The position numbers and the translations under genes are program-made. From Clostridia bacterium (GTDB lineage: Bacteria > Bacillota > Clostridia > Oscillospirales > CAG-272), in assembly GCA_017463405.1 (NCBI GenBank), contig JAFTPJ010000094.1, positions 1-32,327 of the forward strand: a stretch of 32,327 bases of DNA, read 5' to 3'. The notes beneath the pieces were generated by a model. The model was not told where the DNA came from. It searched no databases and saw only the letters and a program-made list of their open reading frames with translations. Each line of letters starts with the position of its first letter. Positions within the stretch are counted from its first letter, which is position 1. This document shows, piece by piece, positions 22,553 through 30,868 of this stretch.

Positions 22553-25468
22553 TCAATGCTTCAATACGGCAAACAAGCTGCGCAGGCGGATCTTGACCGC
22601 GCCAAGGTTCGTGATCTCATCGATCTTGATCTGCGTGTAGAGCTTCCCTGCGCTCTCGATGATCGCGCGCGTCTCGTCGGTTGTTACCGCATCCACGCCG
22701 CACCCGAAGGAGACGAGCTGAACGAGGTCGATTTTAAGATCTTTGCACTCGGTCACAAATTTCGCGGCGTTATACAGACGCGAGTGATAGGTCCACTGAT
22801 TGAGCACCGTGGTTTTGAAGGGCTCGGCGCGATATGCGACCGAATCCTCTGTCACCACGATCGCCCCCATATCGGTGATCAGACGGTCGATGCCGTGGTT
22901 GATCTCGGGGTCCATATGGTACGGTCTTCCCGCGAGCACGATGACCTGCCGATCCTCCCGCTTCGCAATTTCCAGATACTCGTCCGCCTTATCCTTCACC
23001 TTTTGCATATAGCCGTTATATTCGTCATACGCTCGCTTTGCCGCGCGCTTGACATCGGCAACCTCGAGTCGGATGCCGTATTCCTTCATCATGCGGATGA
23101 AGTACTTGACGAACAGCTTGGGATTATGAAGCCCTACGAAACCGCTGATGAAGGTTACGCCCTGCGGCATGCGGACGTTGTTTTTGATGACGCTGGGATA
23201 GTACGCCACGACAGGACAATTATAATGATTCTCACCCAGCTCCTCATTCAGATTGTAGGTCATTTCGGGATAGAAAATCAGATCTACGTCGCGTCGGAAC
23301 AGGTCCTCCATGTGTCCGTGCAACAGCTTTGCGGGATAGCAAACCGTATCCGACGGAATCGTGTGCTGACCGCTGACGTAAAGCTTGTGGTTGGATTCGC
23401 CCGAAACAACGACGTTGTAGCCCAGCTCGGTGAACAGCGTGTGCCAGAACGGAAGCAGCTCGTACAGGTTCAAGCCCATGGGAATGCCCACGGTCTTCTT
23501 CCCCTCCGTGCGCTCATTTTTACGGTAGGCAGAAAGCAACGATAGCTTGTAATCGTACAGATCGTAGCGTGTCTCGGTATTTGGGGTCGCAAGCGGCTTT
23601 TCGCAACGGTTGCCCGCGATGTATTTCTCGCCCGTGGAGAAGGTATTGACGGTCAGGCGACAACGGTTGTTGCACCCCTTGCAGGTGATTGCCTGCACCT
23701 CGTGCTTGAATTCGGACAGCGCCTTCGCGCCGATAACCGTGCTGACGCTTCCCTTTTTGGTGTGCGCCTTGGCGTACAGCGCCGCGCCGTATGCGCCCAT
23801 CAGTCCTGCAACCGCGGGACGCAACACGTCTCTGCCTGTCTCCTGCTCAAACGCGCGAAGCACTGCATCATTGAGGAAGGTACCGCCCTGGACGACGATC
23901 TTTTTGCCGAGCTGTGCGGGATCGACGCAGCGGATGACCTTATACAGCGCGTTTTTCACGACACTGATCGAAAGTCCCGCCGAAATGTTCTCGATCGTAG
24001 CCCCGTCCTTTTGCGCCTGCTTGACCGAGCTGTTCATGAACACAGTACAGCGCGAACCGAGGTCGACGGGGGTGTCGGCAAAGAGCGCAAGACGCGCAAA
24101 ATCCTTCATCGAATACCCCAACACGCCCGCAAAGGTCTGCAGAAACGATCCGCAGCCCGAGGAACACGCCTCGTTGAGGAAGATGTTGTCGATGGCGCCG
24201 TTTTTGATACGGAAGCATTTGATGTCCTGTCCGCCGATGTCCAGAATGAAGTCCACGTCGGGGCAAAAATGCTTTGCCGCCGTGTAATGCGCGATGGTCT
24301 CGACCACGCCGTGGTCAATGTGAAACGCGCTTTTGATAATCTGCTCACCGTAGCCCGTGACCGCCGCACCCGCGATACGGATGTCGGGATAATCACGGTA
24401 AAGCTCCTCTAGATAGCCTTTGATCAGCGGCACGGGATTGCCGCTGTTGGGCGTATACAGCGTGCGGAACAGGTTTCCGTCCGCGTCGCACAAAAGCGCC
24501 TTGACCGTGGTCGAACCCGCGTCAATACCGAGATACATCTCACCACGCGGTGCATCCAGCGTACGGATACCGCGTGAGTCCTCCTCATGTCGTGCGACAA
24601 ACGTGCGGAACTCCTCTTGGGAGGCAAACAACGGCGCGCAACCGAGGTATCCGTGCGAGGAGGAGTAGTTCTCTGCCCGTTCCGCCAGTGCAAGCAAGTC
24701 AAATTCCCGTGAGCCACCCGAATATGCCGCTCCGATCGCAACAAAGTACAAAGAATTTTCGGGGCAGATGCCTGTCACCTGCAAAACGTCGTCAAACGCC
24801 GCACGCAGACAGTTGAAAAAGGTCAAGGGACCTCCGAGATAGAGGACGTTGCCCTCGATCTGTCTTCCCTGCGCCAAACCGCCGACGGTCTGGTTGACCA
24901 CGGCATAGAAGATACTCGCCGCGATGTCCTCCTTCCGCGCGCCCTGATTGAGCAGCGGCTGAATGTCGGATTTTGCAAACACGCCACAGCGTGAGGCAAC
25001 CGTGTAGATTTTTTCCTTCTTTTCCGCCAGCGCGTTCATCTCGTCGGGCTGAACATTCATCAGCTCCGCCATCTGGTCGATGAATGCGCCTGTACCGCCC
25101 GCGCAGGTGCCGTTCATGCGTACTTCGAGTCCGTCGGAGAGGAACAGAATTTTTGCATCCTCACCGCCAAGCTCAATCACCGCATCGGTCGCGGGATAGC
25201 GCTCCTTAACGGCAAGGCGGGTGGCATAGACCTCCTGTACAAAGGGCAGTTCCATGTCGTTTGCCATACCCATGCCGGCAGAGCCCGAGACCGAGAGCAA
25301 CATCCTCTCATTCGGATATTTTTGATTGACGTTGCGCAAAACCTCCGCCATTTTCTCGGATATTCTGGATTTATGGCGCTCGTAGCTGCTGTAAAGAAGT
25401 GCGCCGCTCTCGTCAAACACCACGCATTTGATGGTTGTCGAGCCGATATCGATACCAAGTCTTTTCAT
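22553..25468 (-). CDS. 2-hydroxyacyl-CoA dehydratase activase-related protein, tandem ASKHA plus DUF2229
   Basis: 971 residues. There are two ASKHA ATPase domains of the BcrA/BadF/HgdC type, at about 3-260 (LGIDIGSTTIK; cluster ligands C122 in NGTCAGGTG and C161 in SRCGVF) and about 312-580 (LGIDAGSTTVK; C435/C439 and C474 in GSRCTVF). A small Cys motif follows (C596, C599, C603, C622), then a DUF2229 domain to the end. HgdC-type activases use ATP to send one electron into a dehydratase; the role of this tandem form is not established. It overlaps the upstream HgdB-like gene by the ATGA quartet. In many Bacillota the two are one ~1,400-residue chain; here they are separate. Confidence 0.93.
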   Translation of the reverse strand: MKRLGIDIGSTTIKCVVFDESGALLYSSYERHKSRISEKMAEVLRNVNQKYPNERMLLSVSGSAGMGMANDMELPFVQEVYATRLAVKERYPATDAVIELGGEDAKILFLSDGLEVRMNGTCAGGTGAFIDQMAELMNVQPDEMNALAEKKEKIYTVASRCGVFAKSDIQPLLNQGARKEDIAASIFYAVVNQTVGGLAQGRQIEGNVLYLGGPLTFFNCLRAAFDDVLQVTGICPENSLYFVAIGAAYSGGSREFDLLALAERAENYSSSHGYLGCAPLFASQEEFRTFVARHEEDSRGIRTLDAPRGEMYLGIDAGSTTVKALLCDADGNLFRTLYTPNSGNPVPLIKGYLEELYRDYPDIRIAGAAVTGYGEQIIKSAFHIDHGVVETIAHYTAAKHFCPDVDFILDIGGQDIKCFRIKNGAIDNIFLNEACSSGCGSFLQTFAGVLGYSMKDFARLALFADTPVDLGSRCTVFMNSSVKQAQKDGATIENISAGLSISVVKNALYKVIRCVDPAQLGKKIVVQGGTFLNDAVLRAFEQETGRDVLRPAVAGLMGAYGAALYAKAHTKKGSVSTVIGAKALSEFKHEVQAITCKGCNNRCRLTVNTFSTGEKYIAGNRCEKPLATPNTETRYDLYDYKLSLLSAYRKNERTEGKKTVGIPMGLNLYELLPFWHTLFTELGYNVVVSGESNHKLYVSGQHTIPSDTVCYPAKLLHGHMEDLFRRDVDLIFYPEMTYNLNEELGENHYNCPVVAYYPSVIKNNVRMPQGVTFISGFVGLHNPKLFVKYFIRMMKEYGIRLEVADVKRAAKRAYDEYNGYMQKVKDKADEYLEIAKREDRQVIVLAGRPYHMDPEINHGIDRLITDMGAIVVTEDSVAYRAEPFKTTVLNQWTYHSRLYNAAKFVTECKDLKIDLVQLVSFGCGVDAVTTDETRAIIESAGKLYTQIKIDEITNLGAVKIRLRSLFAVLKH

Positions 25469-26769
25469 ACCGTCGCTACCTCCTCTTGCTTTGCAAACGC
25501 GGAATCCTTGGCGAGTGCCAGCATCAGCTTGATGCGGTTCTCCTGGTTGACCTTGGAGGCACCCGAATCATAGTCGATGGGACAAATGTTTGCGTTGGGA
25601 TACATCTCACGCAGCTTGCGCACGGTTCCCTTGCCCACGATGTGGTTCGGCAGGCACCCGAAGGGCTGGGCGCAGATAACGTTGTTGTAGCCCTTTTCGA
25701 TCAGCTCCGCGACCTCTGCGGGAAGCAGCCAGCCCTCGCCCATCTTGACACCGCGCCCGATGATCTGATCCCCGAGCTTGCGGATGTGCGCAAAGGACGT
25801 GGGCGCCGCAAATTCGGGAAACTCCGCCAGCACCTCGCAGAACGTCCGCTCGATCTTATCGGTCAGCCACGTGCCGCCCTTGGAGACGAGTGCCGATTTG
25901 AAGCTCTTGCCGTACAGACGGTAGTCGGTTTGCTTATTGTCGAACATAAACTGGAAAAATCCGAGCACGCCGGGCACCATGTATTCACAATCCTGCGAAT
26001 CGAGGAACTCCTCCAGTCCGTTGTTGCCGAATGGCGAGTATTTGACGTAGATTTCTCCAACGATACCGACCTTGGTCTTTTTGACGTCAAGGCGCGGAAT
26101 CTCGTGGAAATCCTTTGCGATGTCGTGCAGATTCCGCCGCAGGCTCTTTCCAAACATACCCTTGTTGTGTCGGAACTGCTCACCAAGCTCTGCGTACCAT
26201 TTGTCGATCACGCGCTGGCAGTCACCTGCGTTTGCCTCATACGGGCGCACCTGATTGCGCAACAGCATCAGCATGTCGCCGTAAATGATCGCAACCATCG
26301 CCTTTGCGATCATCATAGGTGTGATCTTAAATCCGCTCGCCTTTTCCATACCCGTAAAACTGACGGAGATGACGGGGACGTAGTCCATTCCCATATTGTG
26401 AAGTGCCTTACGAAGAAGCCAGATGTAGTTGGACGCGCGACAGCCGCCGCCTGTCTGAAATTGAATCAGTGCGCATTTGTGGGGATCGTATTCGCCCGAC
26501 GTCAGTGCATACAGCTGTTGACCGCTGGCGCAGACGGCGGGATAGCACATATCGTTGTGGATGTACTCAAGCCCCTTGTCAATCACCTGCTTACCACGGC
26601 TTTTCAGAATCTCCAGATCGTAGCCGTACATCGTGAAGATCTCCTTGATCAGCTCCATATGCACGGGGAAAATATCGGGCGCGAGAATTTTGTGCGTTGC
26701 CTTCATCTCCTTTGTGAATTCCGTCAGCGCAAACACGTGCTCCGACGGTGCCTTTTGCTTCTTCTTCAT
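25465..26769 (-). CDS. HgdB-like 2-hydroxyacyl-CoA dehydratase D-component family protein
   Basis: 434 residues resembling the C-terminal part of fused activase proteins. Conserved cysteines include C75 in HNDMCYPAVC (also C80) and C110 in GGGCRASNY. Pattern segments SGASKVNQENR and RGVKMGEGW are present. It lacks the N-terminal activase domains, which are encoded by the next gene. ATG 26769 with an AAAGGTAACACG-type upstream site is a weak match; spacing to fakA is 57 bases and contains two overlapping hairpins. Translation is coupled to the activase gene by the ATGA overlap. Probably forms a complex with the activase; substrate unknown. Confidence 0.88.
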   Translation of the reverse strand: MKKKQKAPSEHVFALTEFTKEMKATHKILAPDIFPVHMELIKEIFTMYGYDLEILKSRGKQVIDKGLEYIHNDMCYPAVCASGQQLYALTSGEYDPHKCALIQFQTGGGCRASNYIWLLRKALHNMGMDYVPVISVSFTGMEKASGFKITPMMIAKAMVAIIYGDMLMLLRNQVRPYEANAGDCQRVIDKWYAELGEQFRHNKGMFGKSLRRNLHDIAKDFHEIPRLDVKKTKVGIVGEIYVKYSPFGNNGLEEFLDSQDCEYMVPGVLGFFQFMFDNKQTDYRLYGKSFKSALVSKGGTWLTDKIERTFCEVLAEFPEFAAPTSFAHIRKLGDQIIGRGVKMGEGWLLPAEVAELIEKGYNNVICAQPFGCLPNHIVGKGTVRKLREMYPNANICPIDYDSGASKVNQENRIKLMLALAKDSAFAKQEEVATV

Positions 26770-26788
26770 AGCGTGTTACCTTTCTAAA

Positions 26789-26822
26789 CCTTTTTCGGGA
26801 AGCCCCCGAAAAAGGGCTTCCC
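26789..26822 (-). promoter_or_regulatory. Two mutually exclusive hairpins between fakA and the HgdB-like gene
   Basis: CCTTTTTCGGG / CCCGAAAAAGG is a perfect 11-bp stem (26789-26799 with 26805-26815, 5-base loop). GGGAAGCCC / GGGCTTCCC is a perfect 9-bp stem (26797-26805 with 26814-26822, 8-base loop). They share bases, so only one can form. Neither is followed by a clear T-run on the minus strand. It could be an attenuator-like switch or a plain intercistronic stabiliser. Confidence 0.55.
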
Positions 26823-26826
26823 ATTT

Positions 26827-28482
26827 TTATTCCGCGACCAGAATATAGTCGTAAATATCCTGTCCGCCATCCGATTCACAGACCTCTGTTAACGGATATT
26901 TTTTCTTGATATACGAGGTCAGCACAGAGGCGTCCGTCTCGGAAACGCCCTTGCCCCGAATCACAAGCAGAACGCCGTGCACCGCGGGATCGAGTGCGTC
27001 GAGCGACGCGCAGGCAATCTCCTCGCGGTCGGTGCCGGACGCTATAATCTGCTTTCCCAGAATGCCGATATAGTCGCCCGTGCGAATCCTGACGCCGTTC
27101 ATTTCGGCATCGCGGATACTGCGGGAAACCTCGGCGGTCAGCACGCCATCCATTGCCTCGTTCATTTGCGCCTCGACGGTATCGGCGTCTCCGCTGTCGA
27201 AATCCAGCATCGAAAGCACAGCATAGCCGTCGCCGATCGAGCGCGTGGGGATCACGCGCACGTCGCTTCCGCGATAAATCTGCGCCGCCTGACGCGCGGC
27301 AAGCAGAACGTTGCCGTTATTGGGAAGCACAAACACCGTATCGGCGTTCACGCGGTCAAAGGCGTTCACAAAATCCTCGGCGCTTGGGTTGTTGGTCTGC
27401 CCGCCGAAGATCACCTCATCGGCGCCCATTTCTTCGAACGAGCGACAGATCCCCTCGCCCGTTGCCACCGTAACCACGCCAAAGCATCGGCGCTCGCGCA
27501 CCGCGTCTGCCAATGCGGGAGCCGCCTCCTTTTGCGCGACGGTGTCGTTGTGCTGGAGCATCATGTTTTCGATTTTGACCGTCAGAAATTCGCCGTATCG
27601 CTGACAAAACTCCAGCACGCGGTAGGGTGTCACCGTATGCACGTGCAGCTTGACGATGCTCCCGTTTTTGACGGTGACGACCGAGTTTCCGATGTTTTGC
27701 AGATATTCGGTCAGCATCCCGACGTCAAACGACGCGGGATCGGTCTTGCAGGTCTGCAGGCGCAACAGCAGCTCGGTGCAGTAGCCGAACGTCATCACGT
27801 CATCCTCGCCAAAAAGACTCGGATCAATTGCGTGCACCTGCTGTGCGGGAACCTCCTCCGGCGCTGCGATTTCGTTTCCGCAAAGCGCCGCATACATTCC
27901 CTCGACGATGTAAATCAAGCCTGCGCCGCCCGAATCCACGACGCCCGCCTCCTGCAGGACGGGCAACAGCGTGGGCGTGCGCTCGAGTGCTCGTTTGGCT
28001 TCCTCGATAAATGCGTCGAAGTATTCCTCCACACTCTCGCAGCTGCGGTTGCCCGCATAGGAGCCCGCATCCCGCATCACGGTCAGAATCGTTCCCTCGG
28101 TCGGCGTCATCACCGACTCAAAGGCACAGCCCACACCGCATGCGACCGCCTTTTCGATGGCATGGACGTCTGCGTCGGCGTAGGTATGAAAGCCCTCGGC
28201 GATACCCGCAAAAAACTGCGAGAGAATCACACCCGAGTTTCCTCTGGCGCCGAGCAGCATGCCGCCTGCGATCACGTCGGCAACCGCAGACAGGTTTGTA
28301 TTTTCATCCGACAGTGCGGACACGCCGCCCTGCACGGTAAGCAGCATATTCTCTCCCGTATCCCCGTCGGGGATCGGAAAAACGTTCAGGTCGTTGACCT
28401 CCTCCATGTGAAGGTGCAGGTTCATCTCACCCGCGCGCACCATTGCAGCCCACAGAATACCGTCCAACTTACGCGTCGCCAT
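26827..28482 (-). CDS. fakA: Fatty acid kinase subunit FakA (DAK2-domain, YloV family)
   Basis: 551 residues. DAK2 (DhaL-like) domain at the N-terminus with NVFPIPDGDTGENM (33-46), GGMLLGARGNSGVILSQ (73-89) and the ADP/metal Asp residues, followed by a linker and a C-terminal DUF1949-like module with the FGGQTNNPSAEDF segment. FakA phosphorylates fatty acids held by FakB to make acyl-phosphate, the donor for PlsY and for PlsX exchange. Start overlaps the fakB stop by one base (TAATG). Confidence 0.93.
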   Translation of the reverse strand: MATRKLDGILWAAMVRAGEMNLHLHMEEVNDLNVFPIPDGDTGENMLLTVQGGVSALSDENTNLSAVADVIAGGMLLGARGNSGVILSQFFAGIAEGFHTYADADVHAIEKAVACGVGCAFESVMTPTEGTILTVMRDAGSYAGNRSCESVEEYFDAFIEEAKRALERTPTLLPVLQEAGVVDSGGAGLIYIVEGMYAALCGNEIAAPEEVPAQQVHAIDPSLFGEDDVMTFGYCTELLLRLQTCKTDPASFDVGMLTEYLQNIGNSVVTVKNGSIVKLHVHTVTPYRVLEFCQRYGEFLTVKIENMMLQHNDTVAQKEAAPALADAVRERRCFGVVTVATGEGICRSFEEMGADEVIFGGQTNNPSAEDFVNAFDRVNADTVFVLPNNGNVLLAARQAAQIYRGSDVRVIPTRSIGDGYAVLSMLDFDSGDADTVEAQMNEAMDGVLTAEVSRSIRDAEMNGVRIRTGDYIGILGKQIIASGTDREEIACASLDALDPAVHGVLLVIRGKGVSETDASVLTSYIKKKYPLTEVCESDGGQDIYDYILVAE

Positions 28483-29381
28483 TACTTCGTGTCTCCCACA
28501 CGGTAGGTCACCTCATTGCCATAGCCCCAGACGCCGATCGCGTCGGGACCGATGCTCGCGCCGATGATGGGACCGATGTACACGCTGACAATCTCGCGGC
28601 ACGGAATCTGCTCGCGGATCATTCTCACCAGTAGTTCGACCTCCTCGGCGGAGCAATCCGCATGTGCAAGATAGATGCTCTGCTGCTCGGGAGCAACGAT
28701 AGATGCCTTGAGCTGTGCCACCAGCTCGGCAAAGGAATTGGCACGTCCCTTGACCTTTTTGATCGGTGTCTGCACGCCGTCGGCATCGGAGATCAGAATC
28801 GGCTTGACGCCCATCAGATTTCCGAAGAACGCCGCGCTCGCCTTGACGCGTCCGGCACGCTTGAGTGCGTCGAGCGAGTGCACGGTGACGTACTGATTGA
28901 CACGGTTGCGCAGTGCCATAACGGTATTGTAAATTTCCTCCGCGCCCTTCCCCTCCTTGACGAGCTCTGCAGCGCGAATGGCAAGCATACCCTCGCCAAT
29001 GCTTGCGTTGAGAGAATCGATGCAATAAATGCATGCGTCGGGATGGCTTTCCAACAGCTTTTTGGAAACGACCTGCGCGGTATTGACCGAGCCCGACTGC
29101 TTGGTCGAGCAGCCGATATAAATGATATCGCAGCCCGCATCAAGGTACTTGGTAAATACGCGGTTGAATTCCTCGGGCGGCACCTGCGTGGTCTTGACTC
29201 TTTCTCCGCCGCGCATAATGGCGTACAGCTCGCTCGGCGTGTAGTATTCCCACAGCAGTGACGCGGGGGTCTCCTTTTCCTCATACACCGTATTCATACG
29301 GCAATAGTCAATGCCGTATCGGTTTAACAGCTCCTCGGAAAGGTCCGAGCAGGAGTCGGTCAGCACTTGAATGTTTCTCAT
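28482..29381 (-). CDS. fakB: DegV family fatty-acid-binding protein FakB
   Basis: 299 residues, DegV fold: VLTDSCSDLSEEL at the N-terminus, VKTTQVPPEEF, the fatty-acid carboxylate-binding S-x-x-SGS loop (STKQSGSVNTA near 92-102), SLDALKRAGRVKAS and VGPIIGASIG-type end (YIGPIIGASIGPDAIGV). FakB holds a fatty acid for FakA. It lies directly upstream of fakA with a one-base overlap; GAGG about 10-12 bases before ATG 29381 and the previous gene ends 13 bases earlier. Confidence 0.95.
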   Translation of the reverse strand: MRNIQVLTDSCSDLSEELLNRYGIDYCRMNTVYEEKETPASLLWEYYTPSELYAIMRGGERVKTTQVPPEEFNRVFTKYLDAGCDIIYIGCSTKQSGSVNTAQVVSKKLLESHPDACIYCIDSLNASIGEGMLAIRAAELVKEGKGAEEIYNTVMALRNRVNQYVTVHSLDALKRAGRVKASAAFFGNLMGVKPILISDADGVQTPIKKVKGRANSFAELVAQLKASIVAPEQQSIYLAHADCSAEEVELLVRMIREQIPCREIVSVYIGPIIGASIGPDAIGVWGYGNEVTYRVGDTK

Positions 29382-29393
29382 GATGTTTCGTCC

Positions 29394-29996
29394 TCATTTA
29401 TCCGTAAGATTTTGTTGATTTCCCCGGATACGGACGGTATACATGGTCGTCCAGAAATTGGTAACGCCGACCACGCCCATCGCTACTCCCATCCATGCGC
29501 GCACGGTTTCCATATCGTAATATGCCAGCACCATCAGAACAATGCCCGCCGCCATCTCAACAAGCGCCGACAGAAGCACAAGATACCACTTGTGAATACC
29601 GAAGCGCTGTCCCTCAATCGCGATCTGGGATTTGTTTCCGCCGTCCAGCAAGGTCAGAATGGAGACTGCCGTTGGCAACAGCACGGGAAGCTGTACCGGG
29701 TTGATGATCAGCAAAATACCTAAAATAACGTGAAAGATTCCGAAAGCAAAATCCGACTGAAAAGCCAAACGGTACATATCGTTGGAAAAGTAGCCGTACA
29801 CACCTGTAACGCCGATGACAATGCTTGCGATTCCGACAACAACATTTCCGAAGTTCCCGAAATTCTCCAGCGTCGGCACAAGCGCCACCAAAAGTCCCGC
29901 GATCAAGAAAATGACCGAGGAGCACAGGTGCATGATCTTTGCACTTTTTACGATCGCACTGTTCGTTTTGGTTTCGAAATGTCCGTTCATACGCAT
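29394..29996 (-). CDS. DUF308/HdeD-like membrane protein
   Basis: 200 residues with about six membrane helices in pairs, including VIFLIAGLLVALVP, VVVGIASIVIGVTGVYGYF, FAFGIFHVILGILLIINP and AAGIVLMVLAYY, matching the DUF308/HdeD arrangement of short hydrophobic hairpins. Function unknown. Two ATGs (29996 and 29990) both fit the AAAGGAG site; the first is taken. First gene of the fakB-fakA unit. Confidence 0.8.
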   Translation of the reverse strand: MRMNGHFETKTNSAIVKSAKIMHLCSSVIFLIAGLLVALVPTLENFGNFGNVVVGIASIVIGVTGVYGYFSNDMYRLAFQSDFAFGIFHVILGILLIINPVQLPVLLPTAVSILTLLDGGNKSQIAIEGQRFGIHKWYLVLLSALVEMAAGIVLMVLAYYDMETVRAWMGVAMGVVGVTNFWTTMYTVRIRGNQQNLTDK

Positions 29997-30009
29997 TTTT
30001 CTCCTTTCT

Positions 30010-30039
30010 GCTGATCATTCCATCAGCGTTATTTTATCA
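30010..30039 (-). promoter_or_regulatory. Leader hairpin and possible extended -10 of the DUF308-fakB-fakA unit
   Basis: On the minus strand TGATAAAAT (30031-30039) reads as an extended -10 with no good -35, and GCTGAT/ATCAGC (30010-30027) forms a 6-bp perfect stem just upstream of the ribosome site. Tentative. Confidence 0.35.
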
Positions 30040-30073
30040 AATAAATGAAATTTTTACTACATACAAAATTGCG

Positions 30074-30098
30074 CAAATGTCCGTTTTTTGGGCATTTG
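30074..30098 (-). terminator. Possible terminator after the TetR gene
   Basis: CAAATG and CATTTG arms with a mismatch and two extra G-C pairs, loop of about 7, weak following T-run. Lies between the TetR stop and the DUF308 leader. Confidence 0.4.
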
Positions 30099-30118
30099 AT
30101 TGAAATTGTACTAAAAAA

Positions 30119-30697
30119 TCAACCTTTTTTCAGCGTCTCGCGTCTGCAATTTTCCAGACAGAAGCGCTCATGTCCTTCAAAAATCACGCGGATTCGCTCG
30201 ATTACGGCGCGTCGTTCCTCGGAACTTTCCTCGCTGCTGTCTTTTTTCAGCCATGTAATAAAAACCCCCAGAAGCGCCTCCTCGTAAAAGGCAGAGATCA
30301 GCAGAATATCCGATTCCGAGATATCCATTCCATCAGAAAGCGTATGTAAGCGCTCCATCATCACCTCGTGCATCCGCCGACGCACGTAGGATGTCATCAC
30401 GTCGTGACCGATCGCCCGATACAGATTGAACAGGATTCTTTTGTTCTCCTCGCAAAACTCCAGAAGGGATAGCAGGGGGTCCGTATGATCATCGCTCCAC
30501 GATGCTCGCAATTGATCAAAGCCGTCATCCACAGCATCCTCCAGCACCTCATAGATATCATGAAAATGGTAATAGAAGGTATTTCTTGTGATACCGCATT
30601 CTTCGACGATGTCGCGAACCGTGATTTTGTTCGGCGGATGTGTCTGCGTCAGACGCAGTGTCGCTTCCACGATTGCCTTTTTTGTAAGCTGTGACAA
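30119..30697 (-). CDS. TetR/AcrR family transcriptional regulator
   Basis: About 192 residues from TTG 30697. The N-terminal helix-turn-helix reads ITVRDIVEECGITRNTFYYHF with the usual TKKAIVEATLRL helix before it; the C-terminal half is the ligand domain common in DhaS-like members of Bacillota (EENKRILFNLYRAIGHDV). The longest frame opens six codons earlier at ATG 30715, but the GGGAGG ribosome site lies inside that extension, so TTG 30697 is the likely start. Divergent from the DMT transporter, which it may control; no clear operator palindrome was found between the two promoters. Confidence 0.9.
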   Translation of the reverse strand: MSQLTKKAIVEATLRLTQTHPPNKITVRDIVEECGITRNTFYYHFHDIYEVLEDAVDDGFDQLRASWSDDHTDPLLSLLEFCEENKRILFNLYRAIGHDVMTSYVRRRMHEVMMERLHTLSDGMDISESDILLISAFYEEALLGVFITWLKKDSSEESSEERRAVIERIRVIFEGHERFCLENCRRETLKKG

Positions 30698-30729
30698 AAG
30701 AACACTCCCTCCCATTTTATATCCATATT

Positions 30730-30758
30730 ATTATAACATTTTTTTTGTGCTTTTGCAA
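30730..30758 (-). promoter_or_regulatory. tetR-type gene promoter
   Basis: On the minus strand TTGCAA (30753-30758), 17 bases, TATAAT (30730-30735). Confidence 0.75.
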
Positions 30759-30804
30759 GAAAAACATTGCTAAACAAAAAAAATTCACATTTTTTAAATA
30801 TTGA

Positions 30805-30833
30805 TTGCTTTTTTCCTGAAAATATGATATAAT
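30805..30833 (+). promoter_or_regulatory. DMT transporter promoter
   Basis: TTGCTT (30805-30810), 17 bases, TATAAT (30828-30833). Divergent from the TetR promoter with 46 bases between the two -35 boxes. Confidence 0.75.
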
Positions 30834-30868
30834 ATGAGTTAAAATTTCACTCCAAAGGAAAGAAAATC

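Noticed and set aside
26977..28506. 509-codon open frame on plus opposite fakA
   Set aside because: Mirror frame of fakA; no family resemblance.
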